Shown here: in pieces, positions 10,701 through 18,188 of the stretch
Position numbering within the stretch: the first letter of the stretch is position 1
Layout of the letters: each line of letters begins with the position of its first letter
Assembly: GCA_030748215.1 (NCBI GenBank)
Contig: JASMMK010000019.1
Coordinates: 62,001-126,000, forward strand
Length of the DNA: 64,000 nt
Origin: Candidatus Scalindua sp.
GTDB lineage: Bacteria > Planctomycetota > Brocadiia > Brocadiales > Scalinduaceae
Reading direction: 5' to 3'
Translations under genes and position numbers: made by a program
The notes under the pieces: generated by a model
What the model saw: the letters and a program-made list of their open reading frames with translations, nothing else
What the model was told of the DNA's origin: nothing
The model's database searches: none

Positions 10701-11205
10701 CATCAGTACCTCTGGATGTAAATTTATATTTCTCTCTGGCACTCCAATCTAATTCAGGAAAACCGTCATCTGCCCACTGTTTCCAACCTTTCCTTAGCAA
10801 TGGGAATCTTAGCCTATGCGGACCATAAACCCTTCTGAAAAAGGTAAATCCTTTCAAACACATTCTTGGGTTCCATGACTGTTGAGGTGTTCTTCCCTCT
10901 ATATCACCGTAATTCTGATGTTCATAGTCCTGTTCTACTCTTATTACAACTTCGTTCCGTACAAACGCTCTTACTCGACACTGATGAGTATCATTCGGCG
11001 AGCAACAGAAAGCAAATGAACGGTCATATTTATACTGATTCCTGTATACGTCCTCCCAGTTTCTATCAGGATATGAATCGAGTGGATTATCCACCTCTAC
11101 TGCCGGTTTCAATGACGTTAAGGCCAGCGCATTTCTCATAGGTATTGATACAGCCGCTGTTACCCCTCCCGCAACCTTCATAAACGTCCTTCGCGTAAGC
11201 TTCAT
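7756..11205 (-). CDS. nxrA: Nitrite oxidoreductase alpha subunit (Mo-bisPGD, Tat-exported)
   Basis: Catalytic subunit of nitrite oxidoreductase, oxidising nitrite to nitrate and releasing low-potential electrons. It begins with a twin-arginine signal (LTRRTFMK then a hydrophobic stretch ending near ALA). The N-terminal cluster motif is C-x3-D-x3-C-x39-C (C68, D72, C76, C116). An Asp replaces the usual second ligand, as in several type II DMSO-reductase enzymes. The likely Mo-ligand Asp is D278 in NYTWHGDQAPGHP, matching the NarG WYADLPPASP region. I start at the ATG at 11205, six bases after GGAGG. The ATG at 11211 directly abuts that ribosome site. Length 1149 residues. It is the last gene of the operon. 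Confidence 0.96.
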   Translation of the reverse strand: MKLTRRTFMKVAGGVTAAVSIPMRNALALTSLKPAVEVDNPLDSYPDRNWEDVYRNQYKYDRSFAFCCSPNDTHQCRVRAFVRNEVVIRVEQDYEHQNYGDIEGRTPQQSWNPRMCLKGFTFFRRVYGPHRLRFPLLRKGWKQWADDGFPELDWSAREKYKFTSRGTDEQLKMSWDDIIDYVAKGMIAIAKAYSGEEGKKRLLERDKYAPETLTHWNGAGTRCFKNRGGMGLLGVIGKYMGMYRFSNTLALLDANVRGVGADKAQGGRRFSNYTWHGDQAPGHPFVHGLQASDVDFADLRYSKLVIQVGKNLIENKMPEAHWLTEVIERGGKLVVITPEYSPSATKADYWIPCRTGISDTTIFLTMTKIIMDNKWYDVDFVKKFTDFPLLVRTDTLKRLQPHEIIKDYKQPELDYSHTVQGLKKEQRKQLGDFVVYDAKAKDFKAITREDVGKKMVAKGIDPSLEGTFTVKTVDGKDVEVMTLFDLYKIHLRDFDVKTTADITGSPAHLIERLAKDCATIKPAAIHYGEGINHYFHATLHNRATYLPLMLTGNIGYHGSGSHTWAGNYKAGNFQGSKWSGPGFKGIIAEDPFEMNLDPYADGKDIHAHSYAMDEEVAYWNHGDTPLIVNTPKFGRKSFTGETHYNTPTKVLWFNNVNLINNAKWVYEMFKNVNPRIDLIISSDIMMTSSIQYADVGFPVNSWMEFEHYEVTCSCSNPFLQVWKGGIRPLHDTKDDVMVPALVSKRMGELLGDRRFADYWKFALEERPEVYMQRLFDGSVPTRGYNVNDMIAGKYGGVPGGALLNFGTYPRTPMYEQVVYDRPFHTDDGRLHSYCDIPEAIEYGENFICHREAVEATPYLPNVIVSTNPYIRPEDYGIPKNHMGADERHVRNIKMPWSEVKKTKNPLWEKGYRFYCVTPKTRHRVHSQWSTVDWNLIWNNNFGDPYRMDKRSPGVGEHQLHINPAAAKDLAINDGDYIYVDSNPVDRPYRGWKPNDPFYKVARLMVRAKYNPAYPYHTTMMKHSTFVATEKSVKAHETRKDGMAMSSDGYLANFRYGSQQSITRSWLMPMHQTDTLFHKKKVFMGFMHGGEADNHVVNTVPKETLVRITKAEDGGLGAKGVWEPARTGFTPANESKFMKLYLGGGTTTVE

Positions 11206-11257
11206 ATACATCCTCCTATATCTCTTATATAAAAAATACTTTTAATCGCACTTAAAA

Positions 11258-12241
11258 CTACCACTTTCCTGCTTGAATCTTATAATATTCCGCACATCTT
11301 TCGCACACACCATCCAATGGTTTCCAATCGGGAAACTCTTCATTTATTATTTTGGCAATGTCCTCATCGTTTGCCACTTCCTCTATCCAATCAAATGACG
11401 GAAATCCACAAAGCGGACACGTAGTTCCGGGAACAGGACCAAGGGCCTTTGATTCTTCTACCAGTTCTTCAACAGTACGGCTCCCTGCAGCTAATGCAAG
11501 GACCTTATTTGTGTCTTTAGACAATTCAACCAGCCTGGGATGCGTAATAGTTTCATCTGCATTCCACATTTTATCAAATATCAGTTCCCTTGTCTCTTCT
11601 GGGATTTTACTGAAGAAAGAATCAAATTCTTTTCTTCTCTCTTCTTTTGATGCTGTAGTCTCCAGTCCTTTGTTAGTTAAACGTCCATCAATAGAAATAT
11701 CCCAGAAAAGCCTATATCTGTCTGTGATTATTCGTTCTTCCATTGGAGAGGTCGCAAACTCCTCATGTACATTATATTCAAACGCACTATTGATCATGTC
11801 AGAAACGTGCATAAGTTCATGCCTGATAACTCTGCTTATTTCATGACTACCTTCAATGAAAAGTTCAGGGTACAATCTTACAATGACCTTAGTACCCTCA
11901 TCTACAAGATTAGACCCTTCGTTCTTCCTTGTCGTAGCCCTCCTGACATGCACCTCCTTAATCTCTGCCTCAATATCAGGATACTCATCAAAGGCATCTC
12001 TCAGGAAGGTACCATAACCTAATCGATTAAAAAACTCCTCATCAAGTTCCCTGAACCTTCTTGGTCTCCTCTCCTCCTCCATCTCATAGATTGAGTCTCT
12101 TCTCTCATGATACTCATTGTATAAGGCAGAGTCTCCGGATGTTTCCTGACGTACCAAACCCTTACATACTATATCATCAACCAACTGATGATCGTACTTA
12201 ATTTCAAGAGTTTCAGCTTGTTCTGCTTGTAGTTCAGTCAT
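11258..12241 (-). CDS. nxr accessory protein: HELMH metallopeptidase-like domain plus Cys zinc-ribbon-like tail
   Basis: A 327-residue protein with a zincin-type HExxH motif (HELMH, residues 141-145) in a helix (SRVIRHELMHVSD). It ends in a CPLC-x34-CxxC module (C275, C278, C313, C316). No signal peptide is seen, so it is predicted cytoplasmic. I choose the ATG at 12241: it follows GAGGAG and overlaps the end of the TorD-like gene, whereas the longer open frame extends into that gene. The same Cys module with identical spacing occurs in the exported protein at 13109-13702. Its place between the chaperone gene and nxrA suggests a role in NXR assembly or maturation. Whether it is an active protease is unknown. 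Confidence 0.8.
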   Translation of the reverse strand: MTELQAEQAETLEIKYDHQLVDDIVCKGLVRQETSGDSALYNEYHERRDSIYEMEEERRPRRFRELDEEFFNRLGYGTFLRDAFDEYPDIEAEIKEVHVRRATTRKNEGSNLVDEGTKVIVRLYPELFIEGSHEISRVIRHELMHVSDMINSAFEYNVHEEFATSPMEERIITDRYRLFWDISIDGRLTNKGLETTASKEERRKEFDSFFSKIPEETRELIFDKMWNADETITHPRLVELSKDTNKVLALAAGSRTVEELVEESKALGPVPGTTCPLCGFPSFDWIEEVANDEDIAKIINEEFPDWKPLDGVCERCAEYYKIQAGKW

Positions 12242-13007
12242 ACTTCTCCTCGTCCATACAAGAGTCACATGCACTGGCGCTTTTACCCTCAAGCCGCTGT
12301 AGATAATCTGGTTCGTTACCCATATACTCATCTATCTCTTCAGCGTCAACAGACAACTTGACCATTTCGAGGTGAATAAAAAGACTTGCCAGAGTTGCTG
12401 CCTGACGATAGAAGTCTTCAGGCGTTTTCTTAATAACAGACGTTGTAAACGCTTTAATCCACCTGCCAATATGAGCATACAAAAACTTTTTCTTGCCGGA
12501 AAGACAGGATTCCTGTTGTTCTTTGCTGTGATTTTCTATTGAGTATGCCAGTTTGTAAGTCAGGAAATGCAGGAATTCCAATTCAACAGCTACATGGTCC
12601 CATCTTGTTGTAGTCATATCTTCTTCCATCTGAATGCCATATGCCTTATACATACCAGATATATCGGCAAGATCCTGAGTCTGCTGCCATATTTGCGAAC
12701 CGCTATAATACATCTCGTAAGGAGGACAATCCATAGCTACAGTTGCGGCTCCGAAAGTAGCACGATATCCCCACTCTAAATTCTCAGCGTCATTACCATC
12801 CAACGCTTTCTGCAACAGTTCAAATGGCTCCAACATCTCATTATTACCGCTAGTCAATATGCAACTTTTAACCTCTGCCACATACTCTTCATTATTTAGC
12901 ATCTCCAAAGCCTTTTTATTCGGCTCAAGAAGGCATGTAGAAAGGAACTGATAGATTTGACTTGCAGCTAGTAAATCTTCAACACTTTCATTAATTTCAA
13001 TTGCCAT
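12234..13007 (-). CDS. TorD/NarJ-family chaperone for NxrA
   Basis: A 257-residue all-helical protein of the TorD/DmsD/NarJ redox-enzyme maturation family, which holds Mo-enzyme apoproteins for cofactor insertion and checks them before Tat export. Family features are the acidic-aromatic loop (AMDCPPYEMYYSGSQIW) and the DHVAVELEFLHFLTYKL helix. The C-terminus has a CDSC pair close to the stop. GAGG precedes the ATG. The stop codon overlaps the start of the HELMH gene, indicating coupling. NxrA is the obvious client, as the only Tat-signal Mo-enzyme encoded nearby. Confidence 0.9.
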   Translation of the reverse strand: MAIEINESVEDLLAASQIYQFLSTCLLEPNKKALEMLNNEEYVAEVKSCILTSGNNEMLEPFELLQKALDGNDAENLEWGYRATFGAATVAMDCPPYEMYYSGSQIWQQTQDLADISGMYKAYGIQMEEDMTTTRWDHVAVELEFLHFLTYKLAYSIENHSKEQQESCLSGKKKFLYAHIGRWIKAFTTSVIKKTPEDFYRQAATLASLFIHLEMVKLSVDAEEIDEYMGNEPDYLQRLEGKSASACDSCMDEEKYD

Positions 13008-13108
13008 AACCGTCCTCTATCTCCTCATCATTCCCGCACGTTAGCAGGGAATGAGTAAATAAAATCATTATCAAGCAACCCAGAGATTGCAATTACAGAT
13101 TAAATCAA

Positions 13109-13702
13109 TTACTTTACGTTTTTAAAGTAGTTAAGAATATTTGGTGACTTCATATATCCGATAACATATTCATCTGTAGTAGACAAAACCGGCTTACCAT
13201 CAAAAAGTTTTCCAGACCTGACCTCATAACACTCAAAACAGTTACGGCAAACACCGTCTTCTTTGCTCCAACCAGGATAGTCATTTTTCATGAATGACAC
13301 TGTATCACTGTCTAAATCACTATCACTTAGCCAGAAATAGGTAGCGTCCCCACACAAAGGACACGGACTATGAGCTTTTGACCCTGCATCTTTTGCAGGT
13401 AACAGGTGGTGGTGTCCGGAAGTGTCTTTGACGTCTGTAATTCTCTTCTGCCAGCTATGATCTCCCTCTATCCAGTAAATATCAGTATGGCTCGGCTTAT
13501 CACCTTTCGGCTCTGCTGAGTCGTGGAACAGATGCCACTCAATATTACCATTATGCCTCTGATGGTATGTTGGATCGTCTGTCGACTTAAATGCCTCAAA
13601 GCTTTCAGTCCACTCCTCAGCACCTACGTGTTTAATCCCAGTAAAACCAATACCCATAAAGGCAAATATACTTAAAATGCACAGTAATCTCGGATATTTC
13701 AT
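13109..13702 (-). CDS. Exported nxr-cluster protein with CPLC-x34-CxxC module
   Basis: A 197-residue protein with a Sec signal peptide (hydrophobic residues 5-22, cleavage near VGA-EE). The mature part contains a His-rich stretch (TSGHHHLLP) and then CPLCG (C114, C117) and CRNCFEC (C152, C155, plus C158). The segment between, with DYPGW and DGVC, closely matches the tail of the HELMH protein. A strong GGGAGG site precedes the start. It lies between nxrB and the chaperone gene, so it is probably a metal- or redox-active helper of NXR on the outer face of the membrane. I recognise no named family. Confidence 0.8.
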   Translation of the reverse strand: MKYPRLLCILSIFAFMGIGFTGIKHVGAEEWTESFEAFKSTDDPTYHQRHNGNIEWHLFHDSAEPKGDKPSHTDIYWIEGDHSWQKRITDVKDTSGHHHLLPAKDAGSKAHSPCPLCGDATYFWLSDSDLDSDTVSFMKNDYPGWSKEDGVCRNCFECYEVRSGKLFDGKPVLSTTDEYVIGYMKSPNILNYFKNVK

Positions 13703-13753
13703 ATTATATATTTCCTCCCTTTATCAACATTCAAGTTAATAGTGTAATTAGGT

Positions 13754-15022
13754 TTAGTACGTGACCATTCGCTTTTCGTCGCTTTCCCATGTTGGCTCTT
13801 CAACTTTAATCCTGGCCAATTCGGTACCATCTGAAGCATAGCCAATAGCAGTGTCGTTATACACCTCGACCTTTTTCCCCATTACCTCAGATTCATAAAT
13901 CTTCGGTCCATCTTCCACTTCGAATCTGGCTATCATGGTTTGAGTTGACCTGAAAAGCGCCAAAACAGCCATCAGAGTTCTGGATGGCGCAGCGTATTTA
14001 TCAAGCGCCTCGTCTACTCCCGGGCCAAACATCTGCCTTAAATAAGCTCTAGGAGCCCATCTTGGCGGTATGTAATATATATTAGGCTCTGTACCAAACT
14101 GCGGGTAAAGAGGTAATGCTACTTTATGTATGTGAACCAGCCAGTCCATCGGATTCTTAGGATCAGGTTTTTTATAATCACCTGATAAAAGACCGTTCAA
14201 TCTGATCTTACCCACACAGGCGGCCATACAACGAGCCTCCATCCTCCTGCCCTTTGTAATAGGATCCTTACCCTCTACCCTCGGATAACAAGCGATACAT
14301 TTTTCAGACATTCTTGTTTCACCACGATACATAGGCTTCTTGTAAGGACACTGCTCAACACACTTTCTATACCCTCTGCAACGTTTCTGATCTATCAAGA
14401 CGATACCGTCTTCTTTACGTTTATATATGGCTTTTCTCGGACAAGCAGCCAGACATGCCGGATAAGTACAGTGGTTACAAACTCTCTGGAGATAGAAGAA
14501 CCATCTCTTATGTTCAGGAAGTTCTGAAGACTCTTTGTCCTTACTTGATCCTAATTCATAATTTGTCTTTTCACTTGCAGCAGTATCTTCGTATATGTTT
14601 GGGAACCTCCACTCTTTGTCATCTGGTATATAACCAACTGCTACCTGATTAAGCCCTTTATTTTGAGCCAATTCAAAGATAGTATCACCGTTATAAAGTC
14701 CGTAAGGAGCCGTAGTTTCATTCTTATCTTCCGCACCTGTAAACCACTCCATAGGGTTATTACCGTTATCCCACAACATCTGTAATATTTTCTGGTCCCA
14801 ATGCTGAGGATATCCACCATAAGGTTTCGTCTCGACATTATTCCACCACATATACTCCTGTCCTTTACTGTATGTCCATGTACTTTTATGTGCCATTGTA
14901 CAGGTCTGACAAGCAATACACCTGTTTATATTAAAGACTGCAGTAAATTGATGTTCCGGCCTTGACTCGAAGTATGGATACTCCATTGTTCTCCCAAGGT
15001 GCCAGTTGTGAACAAGCGTCAT
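13754..15022 (-). CDS. nxrB: Nitrite oxidoreductase beta subunit (four Fe-S clusters)
   Basis: Electron-transfer subunit that passes electrons from NxrA to NxrC. Four cysteine groups are seen: CIACQTCTMAH (from C35), CNHCTYPACLAACP, CRGYRKCVEQCP (the 3Fe-4S-type motif, aromatic in place of a Cys) and CIAC...CMAAC. In the first group the position of the fourth Cys of NarH is a His (H45). No signal peptide is present, in keeping with Tat co-export on the NxrA signal. AAGGAGG precedes the ATG. Its 422 residues fit the anammox/DMSO-reductase type II beta subunits. Confidence 0.95.
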   Translation of the reverse strand: MTLVHNWHLGRTMEYPYFESRPEHQFTAVFNINRCIACQTCTMAHKSTWTYSKGQEYMWWNNVETKPYGGYPQHWDQKILQMLWDNGNNPMEWFTGAEDKNETTAPYGLYNGDTIFELAQNKGLNQVAVGYIPDDKEWRFPNIYEDTAASEKTNYELGSSKDKESSELPEHKRWFFYLQRVCNHCTYPACLAACPRKAIYKRKEDGIVLIDQKRCRGYRKCVEQCPYKKPMYRGETRMSEKCIACYPRVEGKDPITKGRRMEARCMAACVGKIRLNGLLSGDYKKPDPKNPMDWLVHIHKVALPLYPQFGTEPNIYYIPPRWAPRAYLRQMFGPGVDEALDKYAAPSRTLMAVLALFRSTQTMIARFEVEDGPKIYESEVMGKKVEVYNDTAIGYASDGTELARIKVEEPTWESDEKRMVTY

Positions 15023-15078
15023 AATATTCCTCCTTAATATCTATTTAATTTGTCTGTAGTATCACTAAAATATCCATA

Positions 15079-16020
15079 TTATCTTGAGGACTCTAATGTT
15101 ATAGGTCTCCATCTAATACTGACCGATTTTAGGCCATTTCTATCACCATCTTCTCCATTCCAGACTGCCATATTGAAGAATGTTGATTTGCCCGGTGTAA
15201 ACTGAACATCATTTTCGTCCTCTGTTTTCAACGGTCTGTAAACGATAACATCCCACTGCCCATCACTCCAGGCACCTGCACCATTAACATCCTGATGTGT
15301 TTGCGCAGTAAGCGTACCAAACCCCACAGCATTCAGATCTTCTACAGAGCGACCCCTAGGAAGCGAAAGCAAAGATCCGGCAGATATACCACCAGCCAAA
15401 AGGTCAACGCTATCGTGTACTGTTTTATTAAAAATGCAAGGATGAGGATCAGAATCAAAGTCATGAAACATGTCAGGATACTGATCTTCCATGTGTTCAT
15501 AGCCACCGTCTGCTTGTAGATCACGTTCCCAGTCGGCTTTCCAATGCCAGATATTTACGGTTTTACCCCTATCACCCATTCTAGGGCTAAAAGGAGTTTC
15601 CGGAGATATTTTTACAATACCAAGAGGAAACATCAGGCCAACCGCGTCTCTAAACTGTTCATGCTTAATAGCTCTATCATTCTTAGTTGCATCACTCCAA
15701 CGTATTCCAAGAAAAATATCTTTTCCATTATGTACACCTCTGATCTCGACTTCTGGCACAGAGCCACCACCATTTGGAAAAGACCTGTCCTGTATCTGCA
15801 AATTAACCGTGTATGATGACGCATTAGCAAGAGCATCAGCAGCTCCTTCTAAATCGGTATCTGCAAATTTGACGGTCAGCCCTTCTTCAGTGGGTATGTT
15901 CTCTTCCACTGTTGCTTCCTGCTCAAGGCTTTGTGAGAAACCCTCACCACTATATATAAAGAACATCGCGACAAAAGCGCTTCCCAGGAAAATAGACTTT
16001 CGTATAAGGCCTCTCAACAT
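15079..16020 (-). CDS. nxrC: Nitrite oxidoreductase gamma subunit (exported heme-binding-type)
   Basis: Third NXR subunit, related to the heme b gamma subunits of ethylbenzene dehydrogenase and chlorate reductase. It receives electrons from NxrB. A Sec signal peptide is clear (LIRKSIFLGSAFVAMFFIYSG). The body has the family pattern EIRGVHNGKDIFLGIRWSDAT followed by a C-terminal FNMAVWNGEDGDR segment. Heme ligands cannot be assigned by eye. I start at the ATG at 16020, eight bases after GGAGG. The GTG five codons upstream lies in that ribosome site. It is the first gene of the operon, with a leader of about 400 nt from the predicted promoter. Confidence 0.92.
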   Translation of the reverse strand: MLRGLIRKSIFLGSAFVAMFFIYSGEGFSQSLEQEATVEENIPTEEGLTVKFADTDLEGAADALANASSYTVNLQIQDRSFPNGGGSVPEVEIRGVHNGKDIFLGIRWSDATKNDRAIKHEQFRDAVGLMFPLGIVKISPETPFSPRMGDRGKTVNIWHWKADWERDLQADGGYEHMEDQYPDMFHDFDSDPHPCIFNKTVHDSVDLLAGGISAGSLLSLPRGRSVEDLNAVGFGTLTAQTHQDVNGAGAWSDGQWDVIVYRPLKTEDENDVQFTPGKSTFFNMAVWNGEDGDRNGLKSVSIRWRPITLESSR

Positions 16021-16434
16021 GACTATAACCTCCACTAAAATTGTAAAATGAATTTCAAAGATGTGCTTGAGTAAAAACCAAGTAGATCATTATAGGTTAA
16101 ATCAAAAAAAACTCAAATTAAAAATGATAAAAACCTGAAATTAACACAAAACACAATGGTAAACTAACGACTTTATGAAAGTACAAGATTCTCTAGACAA
16201 TTGTATTTGCAAGGTGTTTGCAAATATTAATAAAAGATGGCTAGTTCCGTGATATTTCTCAGGAAACGGATATGCAAGCTATGATGCGTGTTGGAATGAT
16301 CTTTCGAGATATTTATTCGTGTCCTATACCACTCAACACAAAACACTTAAAAGTTCACACCTGCCATTTCTTCCCCCTCCGGAAGAAAGTTATGCAGCCA
16401 TCTATTTTGCAATGAACATATGAAGATAATCGTA

Positions 16435-16450
16435 CGCAATACATGTGCCA
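16435..16450 (-). promoter_or_regulatory. Sigma-54 (-24/-12) promoter of the nxr operon
   Basis: On the minus strand the sequence is TGGCACATGTATTGCG. The GG and GC pairs are exactly 10 bp apart, and TGGCAC and TTGC both match the consensus. It is the only such match in the 16036-16679 gap. The predicted start site is near 16424, giving a leader of about 400 nt before nxrC in which I see no gene. A sigma-54 activator gene lies immediately upstream. Confidence 0.75.
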
Positions 16451-16570
16451 CAGAAAATCATTCAAAAAAAACACAAACATATGTCACATAACACGTACGA
16501 TTGCATATATATATGACAATAAACAGAAAGTGCCATCTCCTAAACGTAACCTTTCAGCTATCCACACTTT

Positions 16571-16583
16571 TGACATTATGTCA
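16571..16583. promoter_or_regulatory. Palindromic operator 1 upstream of the nxr promoter
   Basis: TGACATTATGTCA is a perfect inverted repeat around one central base. It lies about 120-135 bp upstream of the -24 box, the usual distance for an enhancer site of an NtrC-type activator. Its centre is 40 bp from that of the second copy. Confidence 0.6.
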
Positions 16584-16610
16584 TATTTCATTTATACAGA
16601 ATAAAACCGG

Positions 16611-16623
16611 AGACATAATGTCA
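16611..16623. promoter_or_regulatory. Palindromic operator 2 upstream of the nxr promoter
   Basis: AGACATAATGTCA contains the perfect dyad GACAT-A-ATGTC, the same motif as operator 1 in the opposite orientation. The centre-to-centre distance is 40 bp, close to four helical turns, as for paired enhancer sites. A weaker ACATATGT site is at about 16478-16485. Confidence 0.6.
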
Positions 16624-16679
16624 AATACAGCAAACACATAACCACTGACAGATAAAAGACTTAGTAGCTATTAAAAAAA

Positions 16680-18188
16680 TCAACTGTTTATGTTATCATT
16701 AGCCTCTTCTTCCTCTTCCCTCCTCCTCGCCTCTTCCTTCCTCATCTCCTCTCTTCTCATCTCCTTTTCCCTCCTCCTCTCCTCTTCATTTAATACTTCC
16801 TTACTCAACTCTTCCCGCTTTTCCTTCTCTTCCAGAGAATTCATTTTTCTATATATGGTCCTGGGAGTAATACCAAGTAGCCTTGCAGTAACTTCCTTAT
16901 CTCCTTTCGACCTCTTCAACGTTTCAATAATTATTTTTTTCTCAATCTCACGTAATGGCATACCAAATGGTATAGCAAATTTTCTATCCTCAACCTTTCC
17001 TCCTAAAATATTATCAGGAAGATCCTTCTGCGTAATAACCCTGCCTTGAGTCAAAACGACGGCCCTCTCAACCACATTTTTTATTTCACGCACATTGCCA
17101 GGCCATTGATAACTGATCATAGCATCTTGTGCCTCCTCAGAGATTCCATCGATTTCCTTATTATTTTGTTTCTGATAAATTTTAAGAAAATGATTTATCA
17201 ACAGAGGAATATCTTCTGCTCTCTCTCTTAGTGGAGGAATGTCTATGGTAATCACATTCAACCTGTAAAACAGATCTTCTCTGAATTTTTTCTGTTTTAT
17301 TGCATCTGCAAGATTTACGTTAGTTGCAGAAATTATTCGTACGTTACTCTTTATAACACGTGTTCCCCCCAAACGTTCAAATTCACCCTCCTGTAATACC
17401 CGAAGTAGTTTCACCTGAATGGATGGAGTTATTTCTCCTATTTCATCAAGAAACAATGTTCCATTATGAGCCAACTCAAAACGCCCTTCTTTCTGGCTAA
17501 CGGCTCCCGTAAAAGCCCCCTTTTCATAACCAAAGAGTTCAGATTCGAGAAGCGTGTCCGGCAAAGCAGCACAACTCACTTTTAAAAATGGCTTATCCAT
17601 CCTCGCTCCTATATTATGGATAAGTGATGCTATTGCCTCTTTCCCTGTACCACTCTCTCCTTGAATTAATACTGACGCCTGGCTTGGCGCAACTTGCTCC
17701 GCTAATTTTATAACGTCACACATTACATCACTTTGCCCGATAATGTCTGTATGTTTATCGTGTTCAGAATGCGCAAGTTGCTCATGTAAATATTTGTTCT
17801 CTACAACGAGAGCCTGTTTCTCAACCGCCTTTTTGATCATGTTGGTAATCACAATCTTCTTGAAAGGTTTAGTAATAAAGTCATAGGCACCGTCCTTCAT
17901 TGCACCAACAGCCTTCTCGATTGTTCCGTGAGCGGTAATTAATACGACCTCCACTTCCGGTTTTATTAACTTTGAAGCCTTAAGCAGTCGAAGACCATCC
18001 ATTTTATGCATTTTCAAATCTGAAAGCATTACATTGATCTTTTTTTCACGTAAAATATCCAGTGCGCTTTCACCACTTTCTGCTAAAAAGACTTCATATC
18101 CTTCTCTAGAAAGCATCCTTGATAGTGCAATCCTTATACTTTCCTGATCATCAACAATCAAAACTGTTTGTTTTGTTAAATTATTCAA
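16680..18188 (-). CDS. NtrC-family sigma-54-dependent response regulator
   Basis: A receiver domain (phospho-acceptor D57, conserved K107), then an AAA+ activator domain with Walker A GESGTGKE (177-184) and the sigma-54 contact motif GAFTGA (224-229). A Fis-type helix-turn-helix follows near 432-448. The 502-residue chain ends in an unusual tail of about 50 residues, almost all Glu, Arg and Lys (451-502). The TTG start overlaps the 3' end of the kinase gene and follows AAAGGA, indicating translational coupling. It is the obvious candidate activator of the sigma-54 promoter before nxrC. Confidence 0.93.
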   Translation of the reverse strand: MNNLTKQTVLIVDDQESIRIALSRMLSREGYEVFLAESGESALDILREKKINVMLSDLKMHKMDGLRLLKASKLIKPEVEVVLITAHGTIEKAVGAMKDGAYDFITKPFKKIVITNMIKKAVEKQALVVENKYLHEQLAHSEHDKHTDIIGQSDVMCDVIKLAEQVAPSQASVLIQGESGTGKEAIASLIHNIGARMDKPFLKVSCAALPDTLLESELFGYEKGAFTGAVSQKEGRFELAHNGTLFLDEIGEITPSIQVKLLRVLQEGEFERLGGTRVIKSNVRIISATNVNLADAIKQKKFREDLFYRLNVITIDIPPLRERAEDIPLLINHFLKIYQKQNNKEIDGISEEAQDAMISYQWPGNVREIKNVVERAVVLTQGRVITQKDLPDNILGGKVEDRKFAIPFGMPLREIEKKIIIETLKRSKGDKEVTARLLGITPRTIYRKMNSLEEKEKREELSKEVLNEEERRREKEMRREEMRKEEARRREEEEEANDNINS

